The notes under the pieces: model-generated
Databases searched by the model: none
What the model was told of the DNA's origin: nothing
The model's input: only the letters and a program-made list of their open reading frames with translations
Part shown: positions 39,054 to 51,503 of the stretch, one piece after another
How the letters are laid out: every line of letters begins with the position of its first letter
Numbering within the stretch: the first letter of the stretch is position 1
Translations under genes and position numbers: made by a program
Source: Hyperoplus lanceolatus
Taxonomy: Eukaryota; Chordata; Actinopteri; Uranoscopiformes; Ammodytidae
DNA length: 64,000 bases
NCBI GenBank assembly: GCA_026929865.2
Contig: CM049416.1
Span: forward strand, 7,412,001 to 7,476,000
Direction: 5' to 3'

Positions 39054-41597
39054 ATATTATCTTATAAAACATGAGGTTAGATTAGGAGGGCAATTTGTTG
39101 AATGCACAAGACGATTTGTCTGATGATGTTTCTCTAGAGCCAATCATCTCAATCATACCCTCATGTTATGATCAAATACACAAATCTTGAGCAGCTACTT
39201 TTGATTGTTTAGGTATTTCAAAGTGCGGGGGCCATTGTTTAGATTTGAATAGCAACACGTGTTGTTCATGTGGAGTACAATGCCTTCTCGTGCGTCAGGC
39301 GCTGATGTTTGCACACAGCAAGTTTGTGTCCACAATAAACTTGAACAAGGAAAGAAGAGGTCCTGATCTTGAAACCCGATCCAAACAACCAGCAGGAATT
39401 TTTTTCTCATACCCACCAGGCACACACAAGAGCACAACCCTGTCAGTCAACCTCCAGGGTCACAATAACCCACGTTTATAGATCCAAGTACAACCTCAAT
39501 GACACAATCCAAAAATGAAAAGTTTATGGACCTTTAACTCCTGAGTAACGAAACAGGGACATTGTTACACAGAAGCCCAGCGCTAATGTCCCTGTCCCAC
39601 ATGATCAGACAGGCCACTGCCTTCAGGGTAAACAAACAGTGTGGACATTGACAACCCAATAATGTTTAGGTTACCTGCAGACTCAAACAAAATGCAAAGA
39701 AGACAACATCGAAACATGTTAGAGAAAAAGACAAATTGATGAACGATCACAAAACAGGAAGAGAGGCAAAAGTCTCCCCTTTCCATCCAAACGTTTAGAT
39801 AGCCACCAAAGAGCCTTCTCCAATGACAGAATCATGTAAAACAATATGCCCTCACCAACAAGAAAGCTATATTCTAGGATGCAGCCTCTATCAATATGGT
39901 AGCAACCAGACTCCAACCAGATCGCTGATACTTAGTTAATTAGTTTATGATGTAAATATTGTAGTATAGAGTTATTTTCGCTGAGATAGATGGCTAAGGG
40001 AAACCATGTGCTAATTCCACAAACTGCTTTTTTTCTCTTTTTAAGGAATTGTTTGGGGAAAAATATGCTTATTCACTTTCTTGAAAAGAGTTAGAAGACA
40101 AACACATTGATGTATCACTCCCGTGTGTGTATGATAAATATAGCAGCAGTGGCAGGTTAGCATAGCTAGAGGAAGTGACGGCACCTGGCCAAGAAAGGTG
40201 CCTCCCCCACCCACCACAGCCACCATGGAAACCCACAATGTGCCACATTTGCCCTTCACTGCTATACATTTATTTAGCCTACACATTCTCACTCTGACTC
40301 TCAGCAGGGAAGCGAATGAGAGTATCTCCCAAAAGGTCAAACTATGCCTTTACTTGAAACTCAATTTGCATTTGGGGGCTGAAGCCTCTTTAGAACGAAA
40401 ACATTTGTATTATTTTCAGTGTGATTTAAATCTTATTGGAAGCCTTTATTGGTTCTGTTGAAAAACACTAAATGTTTAGAATGAGTAAAGATTTTTAAAA
40501 AAATAGAAATTGTCAAAAACAAATGAGTCATATTTCATCCTCCTAATGAAGCTGTTGAAATTAAACAAACCCTGACTCATTCTTATACTCTCTGAGGTTT
40601 TGCTGACTATTAATTTAGGTACAGAATGATATTTAACTGACAATACTGAGTTAGTATGGTTTAGCATTAGGCCTACTCCTATTCTGTGATGGATGCTTTT
40701 AGGCCATGGTAAGTCTTGCTCATTACAACTGACATTAACAAGCTTTAAAGTGCCATAGCTACACCAGAGGCAAATACAAAACTAATGATTTACTTAACTC
40801 ACTTCACTTTCAAATCACAGCACTTGTCATGCAGCAGGCCTATTTGTTGTGGAACTGTTGAGCAGGTAAAATGAGTACAGTGATACACTTCAACATAACT
40901 TCACATGCCAAATGTGACATGCAAAGTTATTTTTACAGGCTCAGCTGACCAGGAGAGAAACGTCTCATCTGATGCCAAACCTACTTAGGAAGAAAAATAA
41001 CTTCCTAATTGCATACCTTGGGATAATAATAGACTCACATTGACTCTGAGGACACCTGTAAAAAGTTGGATCTCCATCAAGGGAAAAACTAGAGCAGGCA
41101 GAGTGATGCAGCAGCAGTACTATGGTGATTCCTTAGCACTGCAGCACCATCATATGATGCTGCATGATGTAAGGATAGGGACCGGATGAAGCCGGTCGAA
41201 ATGCCCGGGGCCTACACGGACTAAACCGGGCGCTCAGTCAAAGTAGCAAAAAGAAAACACATACAAAATAAAATAAAAAACATTTCATCCGAATCGTGTC
41301 CCTCCCTCCAGGAATTGACCGCATGGCAGCGCCCCACACGGGGATTCCCATTTCTCTTCAAAGCCTCCTGAACGCATCACAAATTACAAATGTATTTCCA
41401 ACATCCCAACAGGGGACACACTGTACACTCACACCGCCATAAGCCTCTTTCCCTCATGATGTGTTGCTTTCATTCATTCATCGCAGGCACATGATCATCT
41501 GTGTGCGTACCGAAAACACAAGCCAAAGCGCTCGGTTTAATCCCCCTGATCACCGGCGCGTCTTTTTAGCGATAACAGGCGCTCAATGTTACTTTAC
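39054..41597. other. No gene found
   Basis: No supported gene. Frames are short and without domains. It probably belongs to the slc16a7 first intron if the candidate 5' exon downstream in coordinates is real. Confidence 0.5.
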
Positions 41598-41820
41598 CTC
41601 TGCGGGATGGAGGTGTGTGTCGGCTGGGATGATGGGGGTCCTGCGCCGGGCTTGGTGACCTTGGATCAGAGAGATGCGTGCCGTGCGTCAGTGTAGTTTG
41701 GATGGCTCGTGTGTATGAATTTCCTGAGTGAGCCGCTGCCTGACGTGGAGCTGAGGGCGGTGCTGCCTCCGTGGCTATTTCCAGAGCAAGCCAGCTCAAG
41801 GGAGGATTGACTCAGCCTCT
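41598..41820 (-). promoter_or_regulatory. slc16a7: Candidate slc16a7 noncoding 5' exon and promoter
   Basis: A GC-rich, CpG-containing stretch ending, on the minus strand, in CCGCAGAG|gtaaagt, a good splice donor. Reading upstream there is a TGAGTCA (AP-1-like) motif near 41808. SLC16 genes usually have untranslated first exons, and the first coding exon at 28893 begins with an acceptor. The placement is inferred. The exon's 5' limit is not visible, and a (CA)n array begins at 41834. Confidence 0.35.
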
Positions 41821-41831
41821 TTCAATGGCTC

Positions 41832-41833
<2 letters not shown>

Positions 41834-41904
<71 letters not shown>
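41834..41904. repeat. (CA)n microsatellite
   Basis: About 35 CA units. Confidence 0.95.
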
Positions 41905-41907
<3 letters not shown>

Positions 41908-42177
41908 TTCCCAGAAACCAAAGATATTTATGCTCTTGACTTTCAGGATGAAGAAAGTCAGCAAATACTTACAATGGGGAAAGTCGAAAAACCTGAAAAG
42001 CTTGAAAAGTGTTTCTCTCATCAAAGTAGGCTATCAGTTTCTGTATCGTTTTACTTTTATTTTAAATAGTTAAAGTTGTTATAAGAAGATTAAGCTGATT
42101 CAGTTAAACTTCAAGCACAGAAAGGATATAAAATCAGTCAACTGACAGAAGGCTATATATTTAAATGTAAACTGACA

Positions 42178-42182
<5 letters not shown>

Positions 42183-42240
<58 letters not shown>
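42183..42240. repeat. (TA)n microsatellite
   Basis: About 29 TA units. Confidence 0.95.
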
Positions 42241-42246
<6 letters not shown>

Positions 42247-42276
42247 CAGTGGTGGACTCAGGGGGGACGGGGGGCG

Positions 42277-42745
42277 ACCTCAATGGTTGAAAAAGCACGC
42301 TAAGGTGCCCTCAAGATTGGTGAAAACGAGAGGAAATGCCTTGTTGACTGCCCTTTTCACATGCAAAACATGATTTGGTTCCCTCTAGGGTGCCCCTTCA
42401 TACAATAAATTATGATGATGTGCCCTCTAGAACAAGAAAATTAGATGACGTGCCTTAATGAGTGCCCTTCTAGTGCCCTTCTGCCCGTCTGGTGCCCTTC
42501 TGCCCGTCTGGTGCCCTTCTGATGCCCTTCTGTCCATTTGGTGTCCTTCTAGTGCCCTTCTACCCGTCTGGTGCCCCAATGGTTGAAAAAGTGTTGCTAA
42601 AGTGCCCTCTGTGGTGGTGAAAACGAGAGAAAGTGCCTTATTGGCTTCCCTTTACACGTGAACAAAAATGATTGAGTGCCCTAGGTTGCCCCTCCATACA
42701 ATAGGCCTAAATGATGATGATGTGCCCTCTGGAGCAAGAATATGG
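42277..42745. repeat. Large tandem duplication with inner minisatellite
   Basis: A unit of about 170-180 bp beginning CAATGGTTGAAAAAG occurs at about 42277 and again at about 42576. Both copies share GGTGAAAACGAGAG, a CATACAATA segment and ATGATGATGTGCCCTCT near their ends. Between them is a minisatellite built on GTGCCCTTCTGCCCGTCTG (42461-42576). Confidence 0.75.
42461..42576. repeat. Minisatellite, about 19-bp unit
   Basis: Five to six imperfect copies of GTGCCCTTCTGCCCGTCTG, some shortened to about 10 bp. Confidence 0.8.
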
Positions 42746-42785
42746 CAAACCGAAAAAATATGTTGTGGTTAGTTAATGAGGTGCA

Positions 42786-43148
42786 GACGTTCCTCTGAAT
42801 GAATTTGCCTCCTTCTTTACTGAGAAAATTCACAAAATTAGACAAGCTGTCACTGCATCAATACCAAGTTCAACATATGTGTTCCCTCTTAAAATCAATT
42901 CAAATGCAATGACAGAATTTTATCTTATAAAACACAAAAACCTGGAGGACATTATACAACACCTGAACTCCTCATCATGTTGCCTTGACATTCTGCCCAC
43001 AGGCTTCTTTAAAACAGTTTTTAGCTGTATGGCCTCAGATGTTCTACAAATTGTCAACATGTCCCTTCAGACAGGTGTATTCCCACAGGCCCTGAAAACA
43101 GCAGTCATCAAGCCACTCCTAAAAAAGAACAATCTAGATTACTCATGA
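42786..43148 (+). pseudogene. L2 ORF2, N-terminal part of RT region
   Basis: Open frame from about 42786 (conceptually EFASFFTEK onward) to a TGA at 43146-43148. It holds the region just before the reverse-transcriptase fingers. The frame then shifts: the RT continues in another frame starting at 43145, so this copy carries an inactivating frameshift. Confidence 0.75.
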
Positions 43149-44458
43149 AAAATTATAGGCCCATATCTAACCTACCATTTTTAAGTAAAATCATTGAAAA
43201 AGCTGTTTATCAACAGCTAAATAACTACTTTGCAATGAATAACTGCTTTGATGTCTTCCAGTCAGGATTTCAACAACACCACAGCACTGAGACTGCTCTG
43301 GTTAAGGTCCTCAATGACATCCACTTAAACACAGACAGTGGCAAAAGTTCTGTCTTAGTTTTACTGGATCTCAGTGCCACTTTTGACACAGTTGACCACA
43401 GCATATTACTAGATCGACTAGCAAACTGGGTTGGACTTTCTGGAACTGTACTAAGCTGGTTTGAATCCTACTTAAAGGATAGAGACTACTATGTGTCAAT
43501 AGGCAATTTCACATCTGAGCGGACAAATATTGAATGCGGGGTCCCCCAAGGTTCCATTCTTGGCCCTCTTCTATTTAACATCTACATGCTCCCACTAGCT
43601 CAGATTATGAATAAGAACAAATTATGCTACCATAATTATGCAGACGACACACAAATTTACATAACCATATCACCAGGAGACTACAGTCCGATACAGGCAC
43701 TGAGTAAGTGCATTGAACAAATCAATGATTGGATGTGCCAAAATTTCCTTCAATTAAACAACGATAAAACTGAAGTAATTGTCTTTGGTGCCAAAGATGA
43801 ACAATTAAAAGTCAGCGCACAACTTACATCCATTATGTTAGAAACCACACCCCAAGCCAGAAATCTTGGTGTTGTTATAGACTCCGACTTGAATTTCAAG
43901 AAACACATAAAATCAATTAATAAATCAGCCTACTACCACCTAAAAAACATATCAAGAATTAAAGGGCTTATGTCTCAGCAAGATTTAGAAAAACTTGTCC
44001 ATGCATTTATCTTTAGTAGACTTGACTACTGTAACAGTGTCCTTGCTGGCCTTCCAAAAAAATCTATCAGACAGCTTCAGCTAATTCAGAACGCTGCTGC
44101 CCGAGTCCTCACTAGGACCAAAAAAGTAGATCACATTACCCCAGTTCTGAGGTCTTTACACTGGCTTCCAGTCACTCAAAGAATTGATTTCAAAATACTG
44201 ATGTTGGTTTATAAAGCACTAAATGGTTTAGGGCCAAAATACATTACTGATATGCTGATACGTTATGAACCGTCCAGAGCCCTTAGGTCGTCTGGGACAG
44301 GTCTACTTACAGTCCTTAGAGTTAGGACTAAACAAGGAGAAGCAGCTTTTAGTTATTATGCACCAAATCTCTGGAACAAACTCCCAGAGAACTTGAGGTC
44401 TGCTGCAACTCTCAGTTCTTTTAAATCGAGTCTGAAGACTTTTTTGTTTCCATTTTAA
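43145..44458 (+). pseudogene. L2 reverse transcriptase, main part
   Basis: A 437-codon frame with RT motifs in order: NYRPISNLPFLSKIIEK, LDLSATFDTVDH (first catalytic Asp), GVPQGSILGPLLFNIYM and YADDTQIY (catalytic Asp pair). It ends with the usual C-terminal region NLWNKLPENLRSA. It is intact over this stretch but separated from its upstream part by the frameshift at about 43145. The original protein made cDNA at a nicked target. Confidence 0.85.
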
Positions 44459-44680
44459 CCTGCAATTTTCATTTTATTTGCTTCTTTTATTTGCTTTTAA
44501 ATGTTTTTAAATCGAGTTTTCATTTTTTTTTATTTGCTTCTTTTATTCGCTTTTAAATGTTTTATAATGTGTTTTATGTATTCTAATCTTGCCCCTGTAA
44601 AGCACTTTGAGTGGCCTTGTGTCTGAATTGTGCTATATAAATAAACTTGCCTTGCCTTGCCTTGCCTTGCCTCTCTTTGG

Positions 44681-45952
44681 TAGCCGACAAACGGGGAACG
44701 CGAAAGAGGCGTTGCTTTCATGTGGCGTCGCTATGACAAACAGCTACATCGAGTGGTGCTTAAATCTCCACTGGATAATAAAGCAATAAGCGGACTAAGA
44801 GTATGTCCGTACCCATAGTGGAAAAGCGCAATTAGTGCAAAGTTAGAAAAATGTAATATTTTTAGTTTGCATAATCCATTTAAATGTATATACATGTTTT
44901 GAGCGTTCAAGATCCGGTCCTCATTCAAGTGTAGGTTATGTCATGCAAGAGAGACGAATTTTTCTGTAGCTGGCTGTCAGTGGTCAAAGACTGTATGGTA
45001 GCAGCACATTGAATTTTCTCCAGTCTAATTTTTACTTAAAGATGAAAGCAGCAAGGCATCCTCCCTTCTTTGTCTAAAATGTGAAAGTGCACAATGATGT
45101 GAACAACTCATTTTGGTGTTTATAAAGTCGCTAGAATAAGGGGAAACAGTGTCTTTGAAGCTACATTTTTTCTACTGTATGTACTGTATTAAAAAGAAAA
45201 ATAAGGAAGGAAGGCTATACCTTACAGATGGTTATACATTTGTATGTATGTGGTTGTCTTTATGTTTTTGTACAGTAGGCTAAGTAGACCTTAGGGTGGA
45301 AGCGGAGGGAGTTATTATAGGAATCGTTATTTGTAACATTGTACTTTTGTTTATATTTTAAAATGAAGTTTATTCAAAACTGACTGATTGATTTATGGAT
45401 TCATTGCTTTAGTGATAAAACACAAAATGTTATCCATCAGAAGCAAAATTTAAAGTATCAAAAGTCTTGAATTGAATCTTTTAGTTTGAATTTCATTGTT
45501 TTTCAGTAACATTAAAGCCATAACAATAATGATATTGACAACTGTAATTCAAAGTTAAAGGGAGGAAGTGGCAGCAGCACAACATGACAGAACGAAGTGG
45601 CAGTGAAAGCATTGAAAAGAGTCAAAGATTCAGTTGCACTATAATAAAGCCATAAAAATGTCAGTGGAAATAGATTGATTGATTGATGGGTGGATGGGTG
45701 TTAGCTTCTCCAGCCCTGCTGTATCTGCTGTGTAGCCCTCTCCTCAATGTTGCTTGCGTGCATACAGCTGCTGGCATCGGCAGCCACACACTCAATCTGG
45801 GTCATTTGAGCTCAATCCGTGGGATTAATGTGAAAGGGTCACAGTGAAGCCTGTGCATATGGGGGCAGTGACTTGCCAAATGTGAGGAGGAAATTCAAGA
45901 AAAAGTGACCAATGATGAAGGGACCAACATGGGAAATAACTGCAGTCATCTG
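44681..45952. other. No gene found
   Basis: No gene, RNA or clear repeat recognised apart from a few TGAT repeats near 45670. Confidence 0.55.
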
Positions 45953-46694
45953 ATGCTGGGTTTACACTAGAGGACTTTTAAAAGACTTTGTAAAGACTGA
46001 AGACTGAAACCCTCTTACATCTAAAGACATTCAATCCACACCTGAATACAACTAGTCATTAGTTTTCAGTCACAGAGTGAGATTTTGAAAAGACAGGGGG
46101 TCTCATATTGCAAGACTACAACTAGATTCCTTTTGAGATTAATATTATTTCCGCAAACGCGATAGTGATTATTTAATTAAAAAAAGGTTAATTCAATATT
46201 CCGAGCGGGGGACTTCCTTTAGTTATTTGACCATCTTTATTTGCTGATCTCGTCCCCCAATAACTTTAACTCCTAACCCTGTATTTGACGGTAAAGTGTT
46301 AAGGTTGCGCGGCTGTCAGCCTGGTTCTCCCGCCGAGGCTTCAAGGAAAAAATGTCCGAAATAAGTGCCTGCACAGGTGGACACAGGTCGTGACTAGTAA
46401 TGCCGCTCCTCCTGCGTCGTGCTTGATGCATGCCAGAGTGTGACAGTGTTACGTAATTTCGCTTGAGCCAACCCCTTAAGACTAACGATAATATCAAACA
46501 TGTTTGATAATGTCGGAACGTCAAGACGGGAAGAAGAATGGCTGAAATCGGAAAACCACCTTACACCAAACGACTGAGATTACAGTAGCCTATTATTACA
46601 ACTCCAGCACGACTTCTGTGATTTCAGTCCGACATTGGAAGATTGTCTGCGACTGTCAAATCGCGTGAAAAGTCATGTAGTGTAAACCCAGCAT
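45953..46694. mobile_element. MITE, about 742 bp
   Basis: Ends ATGCTGGGTTTACACTA and inverse TAGTGTAAACCCAGCAT form a perfect 17-bp inverted repeat, extended by GACTTTT-type similarity. A target duplication was not resolved. The interior is non-coding. Confidence 0.7.
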
Positions 46695-46880
46695 TATAAT
46701 CTGTGATGGATTCAGGAGGGGAGGGTTAAATGTAAAAGACTGTTAGCTCAATGGTTGTGGGAGTGCAATAAGGAAAATCACTTAGGCTAATCATTACATT
46801 TTGAGCGCCAAAAGCATTAGGCAGCAATATTTTAGCCTAATTTATCTTTATTCTGATATAAACTGAAATTAATGAGATAA

Positions 46881-47309
46881 AAGGTGGAGTCAGTGATTCT
46901 GGAGAATGCTTGTTGTCAAAATCACTGTTTGTCAAAATCAGTTAATATCGTCTCACCATGCGCTACCTCTCCTTAATGTGTCCAGTACTATACAACCGAA
47001 AGTAATACAAATGAGTAGGCTTATGTGGGGTATACAAAGTGGCTTGGACAGACTCGTAGCTAGCAGCAATGCTATTGATATAAACTCAGATTTAACGCTA
47101 TGAAAACACAGGTAGCAGCTACGGTGGGTCGGTTCGAGACCCTTTTGTATATACCCGTTTACAGAGCCTAGGCTGTGTACTACCACTAACACATATTTTT
47201 CAGGGCACACACAGTTCGGACAGGTAACAGATTGTGAGGAAACATTCACTGATTTTGACAAAAAGTGATTTTGACAAAAAGCATTCTCTCGAATTGTTGA
47301 CTCCACCTT
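46881..47309. mobile_element. PIF/Harbinger-like MITE, 429 bp
   Basis: Long inverted ends of about 45 bp beginning AAGGTGGAGTCA and including GAGAATGCTT and GTCAAAATCAC on both sides, flanked by TAA (46878-46880 and 47310-47312). TAA duplications fit the TWA target of PIF/Harbinger elements. Confidence 0.75.
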
Positions 47310-47312
47310 TAA

Positions 47313-48372
47313 GCATTCATAAATTACTACTTTGTGCATCATGAGCCATGAACATACATTTGATAGGACAGAATGAACGAATGTTTCTTGATGAATCCAG
47401 GATAAAACTCATTTTCATCTTGCCAGACGTCACTAGAAAGGCATTTCCTCTGAGGGACATTACCTTTTCTGGCATCATCATCAGTCAGTCATTGTCCCAA
47501 GGCTGAGTCTGCGTCTTTGGGCGTGGCTCACTCACGTCATACTGTATGGATGCTAATTCACTTTCAGGAAGATCTCTGGGAGATAATCAGCGGAACATGT
47601 CACTGCTGAGTCATCTTCAATCTCATATTCTACTGTACGCGTAAGCCTGGATCAAGAACAGTCCCTGACACACAGCTGAGGAGACCTACATCCGTGAGCT
47701 GTTGCCCTCTTACACTGCTACATTTTTCATATTGGTTTGTTTAGGCTCGACAGCTTACAGGCAAAATAGCTGACTCTCTTTTCTGTGACTTTGGCGTTCC
47801 TCTGTGGTGTTTCTTGAACGCATGAATAAAAATTGCTATAATAGAGCATCAATCCAAACAGCATTTGGTTCTGATTGGCTGCTCGCCTCTTTGTGTTTGA
47901 ACTACAACCCTTTTACCCATGACAGTATGTCAGTCATTAACTATTCATTCCTAAATTGCATCAGTGGCAAAGCTGCTGAATATAACCATGGGGGGTTGAG
48001 ATGCTCTCTCTTCTTACTTCCAGAATTTGCTGTTACATTTCGATGTATGAACACACAGGTTGTGCACGGAATCGTTGCATATGGCCATGTGACACCGTGA
48101 TATACCCTGATCTGATCAAACTTGAAGTCTGAAGCATGAAAATGAATTGTGATGATTTTTGAGGGTAAAATCATCTCTTTTTCAGGAGGCTGCTTGAAGG
48201 CAACATTTGGATATCCCATTGTGTTCTAAATATTGTTTCATAGACTCTACCACGCTGAGACGAATTAAATATCCATGCATGAGAAACAACTTTCGTCAAG
48301 ACATGAATTATTCCTGCAGTTCTTGAGACCAATGCACCTGCAGTTTGGCCTGAAATTATGTGGCCTCTTTAA
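47313..48372. other. No gene found
   Basis: Nothing recognisable beyond short frames. Confidence 0.5.
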
Positions 48373-48739
48373 AGCTATAGCGCGTAACTGTTTTATATAA
48401 ATAAATTACGTTTACGTTTAAGCCATTGCCAAACGAGTTGACACAAAGTTGATTAAGCCTATCAGCTCCACAAAACTCTCTCTGTATTTTTCAGTATGGC
48501 AGCGTTTAAAAACAGGTGTCACCCCCCCCCCCCCGACACTGGCACAGGAGCTCGGAAAAATCCCAAGAAATCTTTCAGTTGTTGCTTCTATTGCTAAGTT
48601 TTTAAAAAAAAGACGTACAGCGGAAGGTATAAAATCCATTGCTGATCACGAGGGCTTTCTTTCGTGCAGATGCGCCGACAGTGTTGTTGTAATTACTTAG
48701 AATGCATCATGGGGGTGACTGGAGTTACGCAATATAGCT
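48373..48739. mobile_element. MITE with TTAA flanks
   Basis: Ends AGCTATAGCGCGTAACT and inverse AGTTACGCAATATAGCT, flanked by TTAA at 48369-48372 and 48740-48743. A TTAA duplication suggests a piggyBac-type origin, though TTA/TAA of Harbinger type cannot be excluded. It contains a C12 run flanked by GGTGTC and GACACT. Confidence 0.6.
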
Positions 48740-48743
48740 TTAA

Positions 48744-50209
48744 ATATCTTCCGAATATCTTACAAACAGATCTCTCTTTCTAATAACAACTTACAATGCA
48801 TACAAGCATTACCTCAGCACCAAACTATAGCACTGCCTCACAGTTGGTAGGCTACTTTCATCTCAACAATACCAAAGGGGTCGTAGCCTGCATGGGAGAA
48901 TTCATCTGAGACTGTAAACAATAAGCTTTCATGTCGTGGAGAAAAACACGGACACGAGAGCTCAGATTATGGAAGCCCGGCACTCCCAATATCCAAACAG
49001 AAACTTTAGACAAGCCTGCACTGTTTAGGTGGAGGTGCGGCTGGCAGCGGGGAGGCCAAGAGAAATATTTGTTCCGTCTCACAGCAGAGGGAGGTCGAGA
49101 CTGGCGGCAGGGAGCGTTTTAGGGCAACACATTGCTTTTGTTTGTGCTCGCCTTTTTTCACACGATTCTTCCCAACTTCTGACGAGACCATCAGATGAGT
49201 CGGTGGCATATGTTTAAAACTTCAAAACAAAGATGGCTTTATTGCATTTTTATTAGTGAATGAGCTCTGTGTTTCCACTAGTTTTGAATATTCAAATGGT
49301 AGGCTACGTGAGCAGCTTGCTTGTTGCACTTTGTCACAGCTCCACATCTAGTCCAACATGTTTGTTTTCCTCTGAAAAGGTGAGCAGACTGATTAAACTG
49401 TGCGCATATGTGGACAAAAGACCCAACACTTTACCAGATAAGCAAATTTTTTGATGAATGTAGCGTTAGTTCAGGTACGAAAGCATGCTTTCATTTGGTG
49501 ATAGGCTGATCAGCTGATTGCAGTATTCTTATGTTAGCTAGTAAAACATTGAAGGGGACCAGCATGGACATTATAAAACTATCAATGTTTGCTCTTCTGA
49601 TGCTAGTGCTTTACGCTTTACACAGCTCCCACCACCACACCAATGCAGCTAATAAGGATCCTAAATAAACCTACAAACAAACAAACACCAACATCCTTCT
49701 GATGCTGTTACTTTAAACTAAGAGTTATTGGTAACTCTCTCAGCAGAATCCTCAAACAGCAGAACCTTTGATTCACCAAAATGACCTGTACGAATGAAAA
49801 CAATTATTTGGCCGAAGTGCCTCTGACTGAATTTCTACTATAAGCCTATGAGGTCATTTCTGGAGACAAAAAATTGAGGTACGTGGCCAAGCCATGTTTG
49901 ACCCCTTTAATCTTCTTATAGTAAGAAACATTTGCGTGCACTCCTGTTGTTTTAAATAGCAGCAATGAACTATGCCTCATGACATCAATGCACATGAAGA
50001 ACTCTGAATCTTGAATAAGTTTTTGTGGTTTGACGGAAATCAAATTAAGTGAATGTTACAAACGGTAGAAACATATTATCTTCACGGCTTTAAGGGGAGT
50101 TAAAAGATGACATTGAAAAAACGGGAACAGTTACAGTTAGTAACTGTAACTACATGTAAATGGTCATCTCTGGTAAACTCAGACCACAGTCCATTTATTG
50201 TTGGAAAGA
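48744..50209. other. No gene found
   Basis: No supported gene or clear element. A short near-perfect palindrome (AGTTACAGTTAGTAACTG...) is present near 50130-50152. Confidence 0.5.
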
Positions 50210-50346
50210 CTGTGGCTCAGTTGGTAGAGCGGGTCGGCTGACGATCAAAGGGTTGGAGGTTCGATCCCCGCCCTGCCACCTGTGTCATGGTTGTTGTGTC
50301 CTTGGGCAAGACACTTCACCCACCTTGCCTCGTGTGAATGTCGATA
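50210..50346 (+). mobile_element. tRNA-derived SINE, truncated
   Basis: A tRNA-like head with an A box TGGCTCAGTTGG (50213-50224) and a B box GGTTCGATCCC (50258-50268) at tRNA-like spacing, followed by CCTTGGGCAAGACACTTCACC, a segment widespread in fish SINEs. It stops near 50346 without a 3' tail. The tRNA-like part lacks a proper acceptor stem, so it is a SINE and not a tRNA gene. Confidence 0.75.
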
Positions 50347-51252
50347 GTTTTGTAACGGCTGGACAGGGAGGACATAGGCACAGAGACAGTACCAGTTTAA
50401 GAGGGTTTATTTAGAAGGAATCTGGGGTTTTGGGCCGGGCTCTGGAGTGGCATGGGGGTCCAGGGGAAGTGCCAAGGGGAGAATCCGGGGAGACGAGCAG
50501 AGGCAGGCAAGAGCAGGCAGGCACAGGGGTCCAGGGAGGGAGAGCTGGCTGACGAAGGCTGGAGCTGGTGGCAGGAGTCAGGCTGGGAGACTGTGGCAAA
50601 AAAGAACAGAATTTAGCAACAAGCTAAATGCAGGCAGAACTACAAAAGGTCTAGGTGGCTGGAGAGTTACTGACTGGGTAACAGAGTTTACAATCTGGCA
50701 GTGTCTGGAAGGTAGGGCCGGGTATATGAAGAGCAGTTGATTGTTGATTGATAGCAGCTGTGAAGGCTGGTAACTGACATATTGTTAATATGATTGTCCC
50801 TTGAACATAACACATCTTAATGACTTAGGAAAGCACATTTTAATAGTAAACATATATTTTTGATTAAATGTAACCTTAGAGGGAAGAGTGTGCTCAATGG
50901 GCATCAGGGAGAATTGCTTGAGTAATTGCATGAATATAGACAAGATCTTGTCAACTCATGTGGAGGGGACAGTCGTCAAACAGGTGTCTTCTCTCTCAAG
51001 CTTGTGTGATGAAATGTCAACCTGTTTTACCTGAACACCTGTTGCTTTAGAGTCTCAATGTATTGTTCATTGCTAAAGCTGTTATAAAGAAGCTATGCTA
51101 GGAAGCACTAGTAGACACGATATATATTCCACCAGCAGGGGGCGATGTGGTTAATGACAAAAGATCACAAATTAGCTAAATTGTCCTTGAATCCAACCAC
51201 AATGTGTACGGTATATTATGTTAAATACAAAACAAATTATGAAACATACACA
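50347..51252. other. No gene found; repeat-like
   Basis: No supported gene. The GC-rich part at about 50350-50760 looks like old repetitive DNA but no ends were found. Confidence 0.4.
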
Positions 51253-51474
51253 CTTTAAAGCCACTACGAGTAAGATGGCACGATGGCGTACCCTTTGGAC
51301 AAAAGCGATAGTATTTTTACGACGCCCGCTGTCGCAAAGCTGTTTTATAGCTCGTGCCAGGCGCGCGAGTGTGAACTGAGAAGGGAGCAATAAAGTGCAT
51401 GTCCGTGTGTTGAAAGTGTGAGGACTCTTTTCGGCTCTGTGAGAGTGGTTTTGACACTGCATCAACTAATGCCA
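51253..51474 (+). repeat. Dispersed repeat, copy 2
   Basis: Same 222-bp unit as at 8274-8495, same orientation. It ends about 20-30 bp before the first ORF of the large LINE, so it may be part of that LINE's 5' region or just its neighbour. Confidence 0.7.
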
Positions 51475-51503
51475 TCAATGGAAACTAATTCCATCAATGG
51501 AAA

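Larger units (their letters stand above)
42786..44680 (+). mobile_element. L2-type LINE, 5'-truncated
   Basis: The 3' portion of a non-LTR retrotransposon. The reverse-transcriptase frame starts abruptly near 42786, so endonuclease and ORF1 are missing. The 3' UTR ends with TGTAAAGCACTTTGAGTG, GTGCTATATAAATAAA and a (CTTGC)n tail to about 44672, the typical L2 ending in fish. The same tail, antisense, is found at 51914-52115. Confidence 0.85.

Noticed and set aside
50211-50285. tRNA gene
   Set aside because: A and B boxes are present but the cloverleaf ends do not pair and the sequence runs into a SINE body.
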